The notes: a model not told the origin generated them from the letters alone. 64,000 nt of DNA from Talpa occidentalis (GCF_014898055.3 NW_023601212.1:35390329-35454328); one strand, 5' to 3'. Counted from the stretch's first letter, positions 11,771 to 23,602 are shown. Numbers and translations are program-made.

Positions 11771-12078
11771 TTTTTTAAAAGATTTATTTATTTATTGATT
11801 GATTGATTTATTGATTTATACATACATACATACAAGCACTGGGTACAGTCAGAAGCGCGGGAGGGTGAGAGAATTCACCAGAGCCAGAGCGGGGAGCAGA
11901 GCAGGCAGAAGGACCGAAGTACACTGCTGAGGGGAGCAGCGGGCGGCAGGAGAGGTCTGCGCGCCATGTGGGACCCTCCTCCGGTGGCCGGGGAGCAGCC
12001 GGGGATCGAACCGGCCCTGCAGAGGCTGCGGGCTGCTTCGCAACCCAGCGCTCTACCGCTGCGCCACCAGGGAGGCCC
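11771..12078 (-). mobile_element. tRNA-derived SINE, well preserved
   Basis: Read on the minus strand: GGGGGCCTCCCTGGTGGCGC head with A box, B-box-like GGTTCGATCCCC, and an (AAAT)/(AATC) tail. The target duplication CCACCTTTC is at 12079-12087. Confidence 0.92.
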
Positions 12079-12936
12079 CCACCTTTCTTTTTTAAACATA
12101 TTCTAAGTTTACATTTTTTGACTCTTAGTGCTATTTTCACATTTAGCTAACATTGTGTCTAAATGCCTGTGATTAATAGTATTTGATTTTAACTAAATTT
12201 CTTATAAAGAATGTAAGCTGAAAACATGTCAATTACCCTGCATAGTTGGGTATTACCTATCTTCTATTTTCTTAGACACATGGAATGTATTAGCTAATCT
12301 TCATTTATGTCTTTGCTGCAGAAAATATTCACCTACTCTTGTATTTGAGAACATTGCATTCTGTATGTATAAATTAACTTATATCAGAGTCAGGAAGTAG
12401 CACTGGAGGGATCCAGAATCTGATATTTCTTCCCCAAGGACTTTCTTCCTTTCGCCGTTCTTCCTCCTCTCCCTCTCTGCTATATGGATACCTCCTTGAA
12501 CTCAGAGACTATCCATCTTAATATCTGCATTACATAAAGCACCCTTTACATGGACTTAATATTGTGTGGAGGGGGCCCGATGGTCTGTGGTGGAAAACTG
12601 TTTGTACCTTGGCGTGGATGTGTTGTGGTGACATACACGTGAAGAAGTGTGATCCTATAACTTTGAGTAAAATAGTGTAAACCAATCTTAACTCTAAAAA
12701 AAAAAAAAATGGAAAAAAATATGTTAGGTTTCAGAAAAATAAAATTGTTGCCTAGCATTACAGATACAATCACTTAGATATATTCATTAAAAGATGGTAG
12801 GCATGTAGTGTACAGAAAAAGCAAGTCAACAGCATAATATGAGCAGTCTGCTCAGCTAGAGTGGAGCCCCTAGTGCCTCCAGCTCTATGGCCAGGCAAGA
12901 GGCTCACATGAGATTTGCAAAATGCTTCATTCACAG

Positions 12937-13046
12937 ATAATGTATCCTGGAGATCTCCCATCCATGGCTCTCTTTTTATTATGAGACTCATCGAACATTT
13001 TCAAGACTATGCCTGGTGCCATGACCTGGAGGAAATTTTTCGAAAG
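12937..13046 (+). CDS. CASP1-like: CASP1-like A, p10 exon
   Basis: 110 bases between TCACAG and GTAGGC encode [20 protein letters not shown], then [16 protein letters not shown]. The SWR arginine of the S1 pocket is kept. The frame joins with its neighbours without a break. Confidence 0.92.
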
Positions 13047-13470
13047 GTAGGCATCTGGATTCCTCTACTTCTCTGGATGTTTGGCTATTGCAACTACAAA
13101 CCTAGGGAGCAGTTGTAAAAATGCCCTTTGGTAAGATGGCAAACCAGAAACCCATCCAACCTATAATGATCTGATAAACAACCCTTAAAAAAAAAAAAAA
13201 AAACATTTTAACTTCCCTCCTGCCCTGAATCAATAAGCAAGTAGACTCTAATTGCCAGTGTCCACAGCAGTCCTGTCCAGCAGAGAATTTTGGAAGTCTG
13301 GAGTTCAGTCCATATTTTCACATGCACATTACTATGATTTTAACAGCCGTATGGCCCTTTGGCTTTCATTATTTACTCTTCTGTATACTCTGTATAGTCT
13401 TTCTAGCTGAGCTGAAGATTCTTCCACTCAAGAAAAAAAAAAAAATCTACAGCTTATCTTTCCCATCTAG

Positions 13471-13569
13471 GTTCAATTCTCATTTGAGCAGCCAGCAAGT
13501 GGGGCACAGATGCCCACCGCCGAAAGAGTGACTTTGACAGGACGTTTCTACCTCTTTCCAGGACACTAA
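13471..13569 (+). CDS. CASP1-like: CASP1-like A, last coding exon
   Basis: Acceptor CATCTAG, then [20 protein letters not shown] and FYLFPGH with TAA at 13567-13569. The human caspase-1 C-terminus is the same type ([17 protein letters not shown]). TR before the FYLF segment is TG here. Confidence 0.92.
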   Translation, partial: VQFSFEQPASGAQMPTAERVTLTGRFYLFPGH

Positions 13570-14032
13570 ATAAGTCATAGCAGTGTCTATGGACAGGGGT
13601 GCGTGGTGGGTGGTGAGGTTGGGAGGGGAGCGCTGAGTCTCACCTACGCCAGGTGTCCAGGTCCCTGAGTAATGAGCAGGGACACTAGAGGAGGCTGCCA
13701 GCACATGGTGCCTGCCCGCAGTTCTCCAGAGCTCCGGGACCCACTCGGGTCAGCTGACGTGGAGTGAGAGGCGGCTGTGAGATGATGACAGTGAGTGTCA
13801 GGTGTTCCTCCTCTTCCCCTCACCTGAGCACCATGTAGACATGGGATGATGCGTCTTCCTTTCAGTGAGTGTGCATCTCCCCATGGACAGTGATTTCACA
13901 GCCTTCACTGTTCTAGTGCACAATTTCATTTTTGTTTGCTTTATTTCCTTTTCCTCTAGGAGGCCAGGAGATGTATGTGCTGTTCCTGCTTTTGTTTATG
14001 TGTCTTCAGAGGAAACTTTTTTTGAAAGCTTC

Positions 14033-14038
14033 AATAAA
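14033..14038 (+). terminator. polyadenylation signal of CASP1-like A
   Basis: AATAAA about 465 bases after the stop codon, followed by more A-rich sequence. The B copy keeps AATAAA at 59081-59086. Confidence 0.65.
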
Positions 14039-14059
14039 TAGGAAATAAAAATGCATGGT

Positions 14060-15189
14060 TGTCATGGTTTTCCTTTACTAGTCTAGGAAGTGAGAAGTGA
14101 AGTTGAATTGGCAATGGATTTGTTGTCCTTAGTCTCTATCTATAAATGCTCAACTGGTTGACAACACCATCTTCCTTTCAAGAAACTTTTTTCAGGGCTC
14201 TCTGCTTCAGGGATACAGATGCCAATTGTAGCAGGCCCCTGACTTCTAAGGATTTGGATTCAGTAGAGAAGATGCCAATAATGTGCTTAGTGATTTATCT
14301 AAAATCCCAGAGTCCATATGACAGAAATGATGTGTTTCTATCCTGCCTAGAATATTTCAGGGAAACAAAATAATTTTTATTTATCCCAGGCAACTATTTG
14401 TTACCGCCTTTTTGGCGGGCCAGCACAGTCAGCAAACATGAAACGATTAGCACATGACGCCTGTGAACTGCAGGGCATGTTGCATGAAGATCAGGTCTCT
14501 GTGTGCATCAGTGCTGCTGAGTTTGGGGGAAACCCAGAGTTGTGGGGAGAAGACCAGGGTGAGGTCAGAGGTATCAGGGTGAAAGAATTCGTAAGAGAGA
14601 GAGAGTGAGGAAAAGAACAGGTGGATTGATTGAAACTCACTGATAAAAGAAGCTGGTGAGAAAGGGGAAATCTGCGCACTAAGGAGGATTTGAGGCTCTC
14701 TTTTAAGCTGTTTTCACAGGCTTTCTGACTTGGGGCTCCAGTTTGCACCAGTTTTCTGTGGGAAGGTCTGGTCTTAGGCTCTGGCCCTTGACACAGGAGA
14801 CTGTCTGGCCTGTGCTTCTCTGCCAAGGCATCCTTATTCATTCCCTTATGTATCCCAAACCTGCCTGCTGGGTAAATAATGGGGGCTTAGTTGTTAATAT
14901 TAACTAGTTGTACCCAGACACCCAGGACTCAGCACCATTAGAAAAGAAAGCACTGGGAGAAACAGGCTCAAGAGCCCTTTCTAATCATAACCCAGTAAAC
15001 GTGTAGGTGCATCCCTGTCTTTGTGAAACCTTAAAGACAAGAACCTGTTACAGGTCTCTTATTTTTTGTCCACTGACATGGACAAAACTCTTGTGCACAA
15101 TCGTGCACTCATTCTACTATCACCTGAGACTGCATCTATGATCAGTCACTGCTCACTGGATATCAATACAGGGAACTGTCCCCCTCAGT
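14060..15189. other. 3' flank of CASP1-like A, shared with B
   Basis: No gene recognised. The region to 17,390 is paralogous to 59,100-62,385. A decayed SINE lies at about 14,575-14,690. Open frames here (for example 14491-14841 minus) are not convincing. Confidence 0.6.
14575..14690 (-). mobile_element. old SINE fragment
   Basis: Weak match to the minus-strand SINE body (TTCAC/CAGAGAGAG, GGAACAGAACAGG-like, AAATACACTG-like). Also present in B at about 59,625-59,735, so it predates the duplication. Confidence 0.45.
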
Positions 15190-15203
15190 GAAAATTAAAT
15201 ATT

Positions 15204-15517
15204 GGGCCTCCCCGGTGGCGCAGCAGTTGAGCGCTGTGTTGCGAAGCTGCCCGCAGCTTCTGCGTCCCGGTACAATCCCCCGGCTGCTCCCCGGCCACCA
15301 GAGGAGGGTCCCACATGGCGTGCAGACCTCTCCTGCCACCCGCTGCTCCCCTCAGCAGTGTACTTCGGTCCTTCTGCCTGCTCTGCTCCCCGCTCTGGCT
15401 CTGGTGAATTCTCTCACCCTTCCATGCTTCTGACTGTACCCAGTGCATGTATAAACAAAAACAAACAAACAAACAAATAAATAAATAAATAAGCATGCCT
15501 CTATTAAAAAAATAAAA
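15204..15517 (+). mobile_element. tRNA-derived SINE with clear target duplication
   Basis: Head GGGCCTCCCCGGTGGCGCAG, (AAAC)n(AAAT)n tail. The 14-bp duplication GAAAATTAAATATT lies at 15190-15203 and 15518-15531. B is empty at this site (about 60,245), so the insertion postdates the duplication. Confidence 0.92.
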
Positions 15518-15531
15518 GAAAATTAAATATT

Positions 15532-17989
15532 AAGGTGGGGCTGAGGCAGTGAAAGAAAAGCAGTAGGTGAATGGCCTTAAGGTGTATCCAGAAGTTACCT
15601 GATGACAGGGTGAGATGACACTGAATGTCAGGGGACAGGGAGGGGAAGCATCATCCCACCAAAACTCAGTTCATACAGAAACAAGCTATGTTGGTGATTC
15701 TCATCTCCTTGTCTGGAACTGAACACACCTGTCAGTGTTCACTGCTCCTGATTTGCATTTATAGGCAAGCAGAAGTAGAAACACTCAGGTGAAGGACGGA
15801 GAGAGGGGTGTGAGGGCACTACCAAGTGAAAGGAGGCCGAGGTGCTAAAGTACTGGAGCATGGATTGTCATTTCCACTTGCATTTCACAAAGGAAGAAAA
15901 GTTTCACCACACAGTACAGAACAGTCCATTTCCTGTACATGGGGGTTACCTGAAATTGAGCCAGCGGTTTTCTAACCAGTTTTCTACACTGGGCTAGATG
16001 CTCCACCCCTTGAAGTAAGGGAAGTTCTAGTAACTTTCATTTTGAAGTGCTGCCTTTCTGCCAGCAGGAAGCACCAAAAATATTATCTGTAACCCGTGGG
16101 TAGGGGTTCCTATCTGCTCAGGGTTCAAGGACTTGGGTGTTAGGTCTGGGATAGACAGAAATAAGGAAAGGGGAGGTGAGGTGATAGGAGGTTGCTGGGT
16201 TTTTTTGTTTGTTTGTTTGTTTGTTTTTACATTTGTGGATTTGGAGAGTGGACTCCTTGACTTAACTCTGGGAAAATTTCATCAGAGCTCCCCGCTGAGC
16301 AGCATTGGTGAATGTCATAGGTGAATTTCTTCAGGTTTCATAGATGTTAGTTATCCGAAAGGGGAGGTTTATTATGAAAAAGGAGAGAAGGAAAAAGGAC
16401 ACTTGTAGACAGGAGTGAGCAGGAAGACTGCCCTGTGGAGGGGACAGCTTCAGGTTTTATCCTCTTCTCTAAGTGGGGAGGGGCTCATCTCTGTGGGGTG
16501 GTTTGCATTTGTTAAATTTGAATAGCTATGCAGAATTGAAAAGGACTTGAGATTCTACAATGGCCCTCAAATCTCCATATCCTCACCTCCTGTCTGAGCT
16601 CCTGACACCCTCTACAGAAGTCTGAGCAGTGCTTGGGTCTGGGTCTCCTGACCTAAACATTGGAGCATCAGGATTGTCAGTGCCAATAGCTGGGTCCATG
16701 GCTCTGGGAATCCCTTCTAACCCCAGCTCATGTGTGAGTCAGAGTTTGGTTTTGTGATGCCTCCTTGTCAAGTTTTCTCCCCTTTTACTGCACCAGTAGC
16801 ATGTGAGCAGAAGGCCCTGCCTTTACCGCTGCTGAGGGAGAGCAGGGGCTCCAGGTATGTCTGAGTAAGGAAACATTAATTCCTTCATTTCAGCTTCTGG
16901 TATGAAAGTGAGGGTAAACACAAATAGTTTAAGTTGTTTGTGTCAGAGACAACTCTGGTAGTTTCTAAATGCATTCTGAAATCTTCTCTGCTTCTTCTTG
17001 CATCCAAATTCGTCATCAGGGCCCTAAGCATTGCCCCTACAATCAGATAAGGGAGGGTATGAATCTGCCCAAGTCTTATCTCAGTCCCTGAAACACTTTT
17101 ATTCTGTTAATGACTCTTTATCAAGTAACATGTTGTAATGTCAGATGATTTAAGATGGGATTGGAGGGTCTGGATTCTGAAGCCCTGAATTTGAATCCCT
17201 TCCCCTACTTACTTACTTACTACACCCACTGTATACTATACACAGAATTTGGGTCAATTAACTTCACCTCTCTATTTCCATTTCTATATAATGCAAATAT
17301 TAATAGACTTGTTACATGAAGTTATTTCTTCAGCTAAGGAACCACTGTTGTATACTTTGAGTATATAGCAAGTATTGGGTCTTCCACATTCCAGGGGGTT
17401 CTCTTAGGACAGCAAAATTCTCCCTAAGTTGTGCCCATAGGTGAAGTAATAATTTTATTTCTCACAGGAATCAAAAAATTCACAGATCTATTGGGGGGTT
17501 ACGAATATATGGGCAAATTCAATCATTCATAGAATACAGATGTTCAGAAAAAGAAAGAAGCATGGAGGAAATTAGTAGAGGCCAATCCTGCAGACAGAAA
17601 TTTGGACAAGTTGTACTTAATATACAAGACAAACCCCAGAGGAGAGAATGACTTCCTACAAATCATCTGATGTGCCAACAATTCCATCTGGACAGAAGGT
17701 AACACAATGATGTTCTCAAATATCCTGGTATCATTTAGCTCCATAGCCCCTCTGGTGTCCTTTATAAAACCCCTTTCCTTCGATTACAAATGACCATTTT
17801 TACTAAACCTTTCATTATCCTTTTAATGGGATGAGATCCAATGTTCAAGAAGCTAAGAAACTGAGGCCTTCTCTTTTAGGTTACACAGGAAGACCTAACT
17901 GTAGAGACTTGGTAGTAAGGGATTCCTGAAGTTGAACCCAGCCTCTATCACTTTGATGTATGTGACTTCATTCTTAAGTTCCCCAGGCA
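15532..17989. other. intergenic spacer, paralogous to B until about 17,390
   Basis: No gene seen. It contains a (GTTT)n run at about 16,202-16,226 and patches almost identical to unit B. The collinearity with B (60,570-62,385) ends near 17,390. Confidence 0.6.
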
Positions 17990-18257
17990 GGCCTCCCTGG
18001 TGGCACAGCGGTTGAGCACCGCCCTGCTAAGCTGTCTGTAGCCTCTGCAGCACCGGTTCAATTCCCAGCCGGCCAGGGAGAAACCCCCTGGCGCAGCAGA
18101 CCTCTCCTGCCTCACCAGCTGCTCCTCTCGGCAGTGTCTTCGGTCTGTCTGCCTGTTCTGCATTCTGCTCTGTCTCTAGTGAATTCCCTGACCCTCCCGT
18201 GCCTCTGGCCTGTACTCCAGCTCTTGTATAAATAAATTAAAAATATATTTTTTTAAA
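17990..18257 (+). mobile_element. tRNA-derived SINE
   Basis: Head GGCCTCCCTGGTGGCACAG, B box GGTTCAATTCCC, tail ATAAATAAATT. Flanked by AAGTTCC(C)CAGGCA on both sides. Confidence 0.9.
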
Positions 18258-18652
18258 AAGTTCCCAGGCATCAGTCTCAGCATCTGAGAAATGGGGCAAT
18301 TCCTATAACTTCTTCCAGACTTTGTAAGGCTAGGTGCATAATGGCAGGTACACTCTGCTAACTCCCTCGATTTTAGATCTCAGCCAGAATTCTCTGACTC
18401 CAGTTACCTCTAGTGCCTATTCTCCATTTACACCTGACATCACAACAGTAAAATCACTAATTCCCAACAGCACATTTATTCCATTTTTTTTTTACCCCCT
18501 TTCTATCTAGAGGGAATGTACTCTATTAGGTTTCTTAATTTCTTAATACAGAGCATAACCGTATGCTTCATCTGAACATAATAGCTCTTAGCAAAGTCCA
18601 AGGCAATTGCAGGCAAATAACACAGAATGGATAAATGAAAAACATAGACGCA

Positions 18653-18918
18653 GGGCCTCACCGGTGGCCAGTGCGTTCTTTGAGAGCAGAGCTGTGAAGC
18701 TGTTGCAGCCTCTGCAGCGCTGGTTCGATTCCTGGCCAGCCAGGGAGATTCCCATATGGCATGGGAGGCCCCTCCTGTCTTGCCCGCTGCTCCCCTCAGC
18801 ACAATTTTCAGTCCGTCTGCCTGTTCTGCTCCACACTCTGTCTCTGGTGAATCCTCTCACCCTCCTGTGCCTCTGGCCTGTACCCGAGCTATTGTATAAA
18901 TTAAAAAAAAATTAAAAA
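18653..18918 (+). mobile_element. tRNA-derived SINE, diverged A box
   Basis: GGGCCTCACCGGTGGC head with an altered A box. B box GGTTCGATTCC intact. Ends in an A-rich tail. Confidence 0.88.
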
Positions 18919-19372
18919 CTGTATGCAATAAATATCAGTAATCATAATTAGCTTTCAGCTTCCCGTATTTAGATCTTTCCAAAACTTAGTCATTTCTGTG
19001 GCTTATGAAATATGATTGGAGGACACCTAGAAAGTGACCAATAAATTAAAATCTTCCAAAACTTCTGACTCAGATTGAATTAGACTTAAAAAGACTAGAC
19101 TTAAATATTCTCGGGTCCATACAATTAGTTTATCATAATAATAAGCAATAATGAACAAAAGGTAACAGACAAATAAACAATAATGAGTAAATGGTAACCT
19201 CAGCATGCCAAATAAGCTTTCCAAAAAGCCCCTTCCCTATGGAAAGGAATATACCCACCAGAAGATACTCATGCTAATTTAATACATTTTCAAAATTGTG
19301 GCCTAGGCTGTTTCTCATGAACATTTACATTGGTCCTTTTTCAGGTTTATTGCTTTCTCTCCATCTATCTCT

Positions 19373-19640
19373 TTTTTTCAAAGGTTTATTTATTTATGCA
19401 CACAAGAACTGGGATACAGGCCATAGGTAAGGGGGTGAGAAGATTCACCAGAGACAGAGCGGGGAGCAGATCAGGCAGATTGACTGAAATACAGTGCTGA
19501 GGGGAGCAGCTGGTGAGAACGGAGAGGTCTGCTGCGCCATGTGGGTCACCTCCCTTGCTGGGGATTGAACTCTTGCTGTGGTAGTTGTGGATGGCTACCT
19601 AGTGCAGAAGCTCACCTCCTTGCACCACCAGGGAGGCCCC
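19373..19640 (-). mobile_element. tRNA-derived SINE, older copy
   Basis: Tail at the left (TTTATTTATTTATG), head at the right ending CCACCAGGGAGGCCCC on the plus strand. The body is of the ACTGGGATACAGGCC subtype. Confidence 0.88.
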
Positions 19641-21544
19641 TTAATGCTTTCTCTTACACTTTGAATGGGGGGTGGGGAAAATTGGATCATTTTTAAGTCA
19701 GAAATAATTCAGCATATGGTAATCAGAACTGAAGTAGTGGGAACTTCAAAGCTTTAATAACCCCACTAATCAGCACAAACATTGAACTAAACTGAAATAT
19801 CCTAGCCGGCTACAGAATCATGCAGACAGGGGGAGAGGTGACATTCTGGAATGTGTCCAGTGGCTCCCTCAGCTCTGCTTGCACATGTACCCTCCAGAGT
19901 GACCCAAGGACACCAACATGATTGTGGGCCAGGAGGCCAGAAAGTGAGGTGTGCTGGTCAGTAGAATATGAAAACACCTGGCCAGGCCTTTGATGTGAAT
20001 ATAGTTCTGAGAGTTTAGAACATTAAATGCACTGAATGGGGTGGGCAGTCATCAAAGGTATTTGCTTATCTTAACAAACTTGCATCTCTATGTATACTCT
20101 GTGCTGGCTGATGCTCCTTAGTGAGAGAGCTAACCACTTGAATTCAGGTGAGAGGACTCTGCCTTCTCCCAGGTCAATCATTAGCTTTTGTATCCATTTA
20201 AGGGTTTTCCTGATCATTTCATTACCTAACAGTTAAGACTCAGGTACCAAAAATTTTATGTACATTCTTGATTTTCTTCTTTCTGATGTGCTACCAGGCT
20301 AATAGGAGTCCCTGTAGGACAGCAAGCTGTACTATATTAATTGTTTTAAAATTTAAGGATTCATGTTCCTGCTAATTTTACTTTCATATATAAGAGAAGA
20401 ATCCTATTGTATTTCCAATTTTATCTGCAAACACTATATTTATAATGTACTAGGAGAAAATATTTGTTAAATTTTAGAGTTCACCAATAGCAAATCCGCA
20501 AGGAAAGGAGAGACTTTCAGTTAGAACACATTACTCTGGCCAGGAGTATTCCAGGACCCTGTATTGCTTCATGCTGGCAGTATCTTCTGGAATGAGAAGG
20601 GAAATCATGGTCACAATATAATCAATAAAAAGAAATATTCAGAAATGGTGGTATCTTAAAGCTTCAAAATTTCCTGCATCTGTACAGCTTTTAGGTTTCA
20701 TGCTCTTAGCATCACTTTTTAGAAAGTCACTTATTAAAAAAAGCATTATTTAAAAACACATGGGAATAAATAAGTAGAAAACTATGAACTATAGAAACAA
20801 ACTTTTATATAGGATGATATTGTAACTGCACATTTTGGTTTCTTCTCATGAACAAAACTTTGGTTTCATTCGCTCTTGGTACAATCATTTTTCAATTTCT
20901 ACTTGTGACTTCATTCTCCTCCTCCAAGGGAGGGCTCTGGGCTTTCCCCCTCTCTTGCACAACCTCAGTCAGATGAGGACAGCCCCTGCCGGATACTCGT
21001 ACATTTATCTAGTGATTAGGTCAGGATGCATCACAAGCAAACTTTTCCAAGAGGGAGAAATTATTTCCTCAAATTTTAAACATGGGTTGAAAATACGGCT
21101 GTTTGTTCAGCAATTTGGGACAAGTACTTCAGAGCATGTTAAGAGTCTCTGAAATAAAAGTGTCCCTTTCACCGAGGGTAGCGAGCTCTGGTTACTAGAC
21201 AGCGTTTCTCCCTTACATAGCTCAATGCCTCACAGGATGAAGACACAGGGAAGTTCATCTCTTGTGGGAAGGTTACAGTTCAGGCTGAGGTTGCTAAAAA
21301 TAGAATCGCTGGTTTGTGTAGGATTCAGTATTAGTGTTGGTGTTTGTATCTGATGTGTTGTGTGAATTAGGAATCACAATTGGGTAGCCAGTGTGACTAT
21401 TAAGTACTTGAATTGGGGCTATTAACATATGTGGGGTATTAACATAATATTTGATGTATCATGTAGAAGAAATATATGATTACATTAATATTATTGGTTC
21501 GTTTTCTTTTTATGGGGACATAAGACAATTTCAAATTTAAAGTA
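19641..21544. other. spacer upstream of CASP4-like copy C
   Basis: Nothing recognised. I looked for a CASP4-type CARD exon between 17.4 and 22.6 kb and did not find one. Confidence 0.5.
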
Positions 21545-21822
21545 GGGGCCTCCCTTGTGGCTCAAGGGGTTAAGCACAGCACTATGAAGGTATCAGCAGC
21601 CTCTGCAGCAAGACATTTTCCCCCCAGCCTGCCAGGGAGCTACCCTCATGGTGCAGCAGACCTCTCCTGTCTCACCTGCGCCTCCCCTCAGCAGTGTATT
21701 TCGTCAGTCTGACTATTCTGTTCCCCGCTCTGTCTCTGTTGAATCCTCTCACCCTTACACCCCGCACTTCTGTCCTGTACCCCAGTGCTTGTATGTATAA
21801 ATGAATAAGACTTTCAAAAATA
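21545..21822 (+). mobile_element. tRNA-derived SINE, older copy
   Basis: GGGGCCTCCCTTGTGGCTCAAGG head, degraded B box, ATAAATGAATAAG tail. Confidence 0.85.
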
Positions 21823-21965
21823 ATAGAGTTTAAAATATGGCTCAATTATATTTCTAATGACAATTATTTTTTCAGTATACTTTTGCTCAGAGACAACAGC
21901 CAGTCCATATGGGTGAGTGAGTATTCTAGCGTAAAATTACTGGAAAAATAAAACTTTCTGCTATG

Positions 21966-22272
21966 AGGCCTCCCAGGTGGTGCAGCGGTTGAGCGCTGTG
22001 TTGCGAAGCTGCCCACAGATTCTGCAGCGCCAGTTCGATCCCCGGCTGCTCCCCGGCCACCAGAGGAGGGTCCCACATGGTGTGCAGACCTCTCCTGCCG
22101 CCCGCTGCTCCCCTCAGCAGTGTACTTCAGTCCTTCTGCCTGCTCTGCTCCCTGCTCTGGCTCTGGTGAATTCTCTTACCCTCCCGCGCTTCTGACTGTA
22201 CCCAGTGCTTGTATGTATGCATGCATGTATGTATAAATAAATAAATAAATAAATCTTTAAAAAAAAAAAAAA
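21966..22272 (+). mobile_element. tRNA-derived SINE, young-looking copy
   Basis: Head GAGGCCTCCCAGGTGGTGCAG, long (ATGT)n(AAAT)n tail. The duplication AACTTTCTRCTATGA lies on both sides. Confidence 0.92.
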
Positions 22273-22593
22273 ACTTTCTACTATGACAAGTTTATATTAA
22301 ACCCCGTATCATCAAAGTTTTTGTCCTTAGAAATATCAGAATCTATGATTGCAATTTGGTGATATTACATTTTTCTTTTGGGGGCTATTTCTGCTTTCTC
22401 TATAGACACTTCTCCCTGCTTTCCTAATCATGGTACATTTCTTCTTGTACTATAAATCAGCTGCAACTACAGCCCTACATGTTAAGAAATGTTCTTTCCA
22501 GAATTTCCCTTTCTGTTAATATTCTTATCTGCTCATTGGGTTAATAATCAGAGAAGCTGCTGTGGTCATTTTTATTATGTATGTATCCTGCAG

Positions 22594-22703
22594 TTTCTCC
22601 AGAGCTCATGGCCATTTCACCTGAATCAGTGAAATCTACAGAAGCCATGAAGCTTTGTCCTCATAGGGAATTCCTAAGAATGAGTGAGAAAAGGGCAGGA
22701 GAG
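22594..22703 (+). pseudogene. CASP4-like: CASP4-like C, prodomain linker exon
   Basis: CTGCAG acceptor, GTAACG donor. Encodes SPELMAISPESVKSTEAMKL and then CPHREFLRMSEKRAGE, alignable to the CASP4 linker (ALKLCPHEEFLRLCKERAEE). The frame is open and its phases agree with copies A and B. Confidence 0.82.
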
Positions 22704-23048
22704 GTAACGTGTTCTGTCATGAAGTAGAGAAAGAAAAACAATTGTTTTCACTAATAACACATTGATAGAGAAGGAATAACTGGTGGTGGATGAGGGGTGG
22801 TCTGTTTCAGAGATGCTTTAAGCAAGGAGGAATCATGAGACTTCACACAGATTTCATTCTCTTTTCTATTCCAAATATCTGACTTTGTGCATTTATTTGT
22901 TCTCATATTTTTAAGGATTTATGATCTTTTTAACTGTAGGATGGACTCAAAATATTACTATAAGACAACATGGCTGAATAGCAACTACTTACATTCTAGT
23001 GGAAAAGCCTAGGCACACAGGGTATTTAAAAAAAAAAAAATTACTGTC

Positions 23049-23323
23049 GGGGCCTCCCTGGTGGCGCAGGTGGTTGAGCACAGCACTGTGACCCTGTCCG
23101 TAGCCTCTGCGGTGCCTGTTCGATCCCCACCAGCCTTGGAGCAACCCACAAGGAGCGGCAGAATTCTCCAGTCTTGCCTGCTGCTCCCCTCAGCAGTGTA
23201 TTTCTTCAGTCTACCTGGTCTGTTCCTCGTTCTGTCTCTGGTGAATCTTCTCATCCTCACACGCATCTTGCCTATCTTTCAGCTCTTGAATAAATAAAAT
23301 AAATCTTTTAAAAAAAAAAAAAA
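23049..23323 (+). mobile_element. tRNA-derived SINE, first of a tandem pair
   Basis: GGGGCCTCCCTGGTGGCGCAGG head, B box TTCGATCCCC, A-rich tail that abuts the next copy. Confidence 0.9.
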
Positions 23324-23325
23324 TA

Positions 23326-23602
23326 GGGCCTCCCCAGTGGCGCAGCAGTGGAGCGCTGGGTTGTGAAGCTGCCCACAGCCTCTGCAGCGCCAGTTCCATC
23401 CCCGGCCATCGGGTGAGGGTCCCACATGGTGCGCAGACCTCTCCTGCTGCCTGCTGCTCCCCTCAGCAGTGTACGTTGTCAGTCTGCCTGCTCTGCTCTC
23501 CCCTCTGGCTCTGGTGAATTCGCTCACCCTCCCATGCTTCTGACTGTACCCAGTGCTTGTATAATTAAATTAAAAAATAAATAAATAAATAAGTCTTTTA
23601 AA
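23326..23602 (+). mobile_element. tRNA-derived SINE, second of a tandem pair
   Basis: GGGCCTCCCCAGTGGCGCAGC head begins right after the tail of the previous copy, so one element inserted into the poly(A) tail of the other. Confidence 0.9.

Larger units (their letters stand above)
5768..13569 (+). pseudogene. CASP1-like: caspase-1-like gene copy A, CARD-less, one splice donor lost
   Basis: Homologous to caspase-1, the cysteine protease that inflammasomes activate to cut IL-1beta, IL-18 and gasdermin D. Seven exons can be placed: 5768-5830, 8919-9034, 9668-9841, 10238-10472, 10880-11023, 12937-13046 and 13471-13569. From 9668 to the stop the phases join (0, 0, 1, 1, 0) into one open frame with KRNGAD (S1 arginine), MSHG (catalytic histidine), QACRG (catalytic cysteine), SWRSP (second S1 arginine) and a caspase-1-type C-terminus FYLFPGH. 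Problems: the donor after 9034 is TT, not GT, and no CARD exon precedes 5768 in the window. A CARD piece lies out of order at 5899-5999. Most likely an unprocessed pseudogene; a CARD-less transcript using another donor cannot be excluded. Confidence 0.8.

Noticed and set aside
11808..12140. A family of similar open frames (PSACSAPRSGSGEFSHPP-type peptides) at many places on both strands
   Set aside because: They are translations of the repeated SINE, occur wherever it occurs, and differ by frameshifts. Not a gene family.
15204..15300. SINE heads considered as true tRNA genes
   Set aside because: They have A and B boxes, but no complete cloverleaf, and are joined to the SINE body and A-rich tail with target duplications.
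17400..22590. Search for a CARD exon of the CASP4-like copy C
   Set aside because: No stretch encoding a CARD-like helix pattern flanked by splice sites was found; most is SINE or unassigned.
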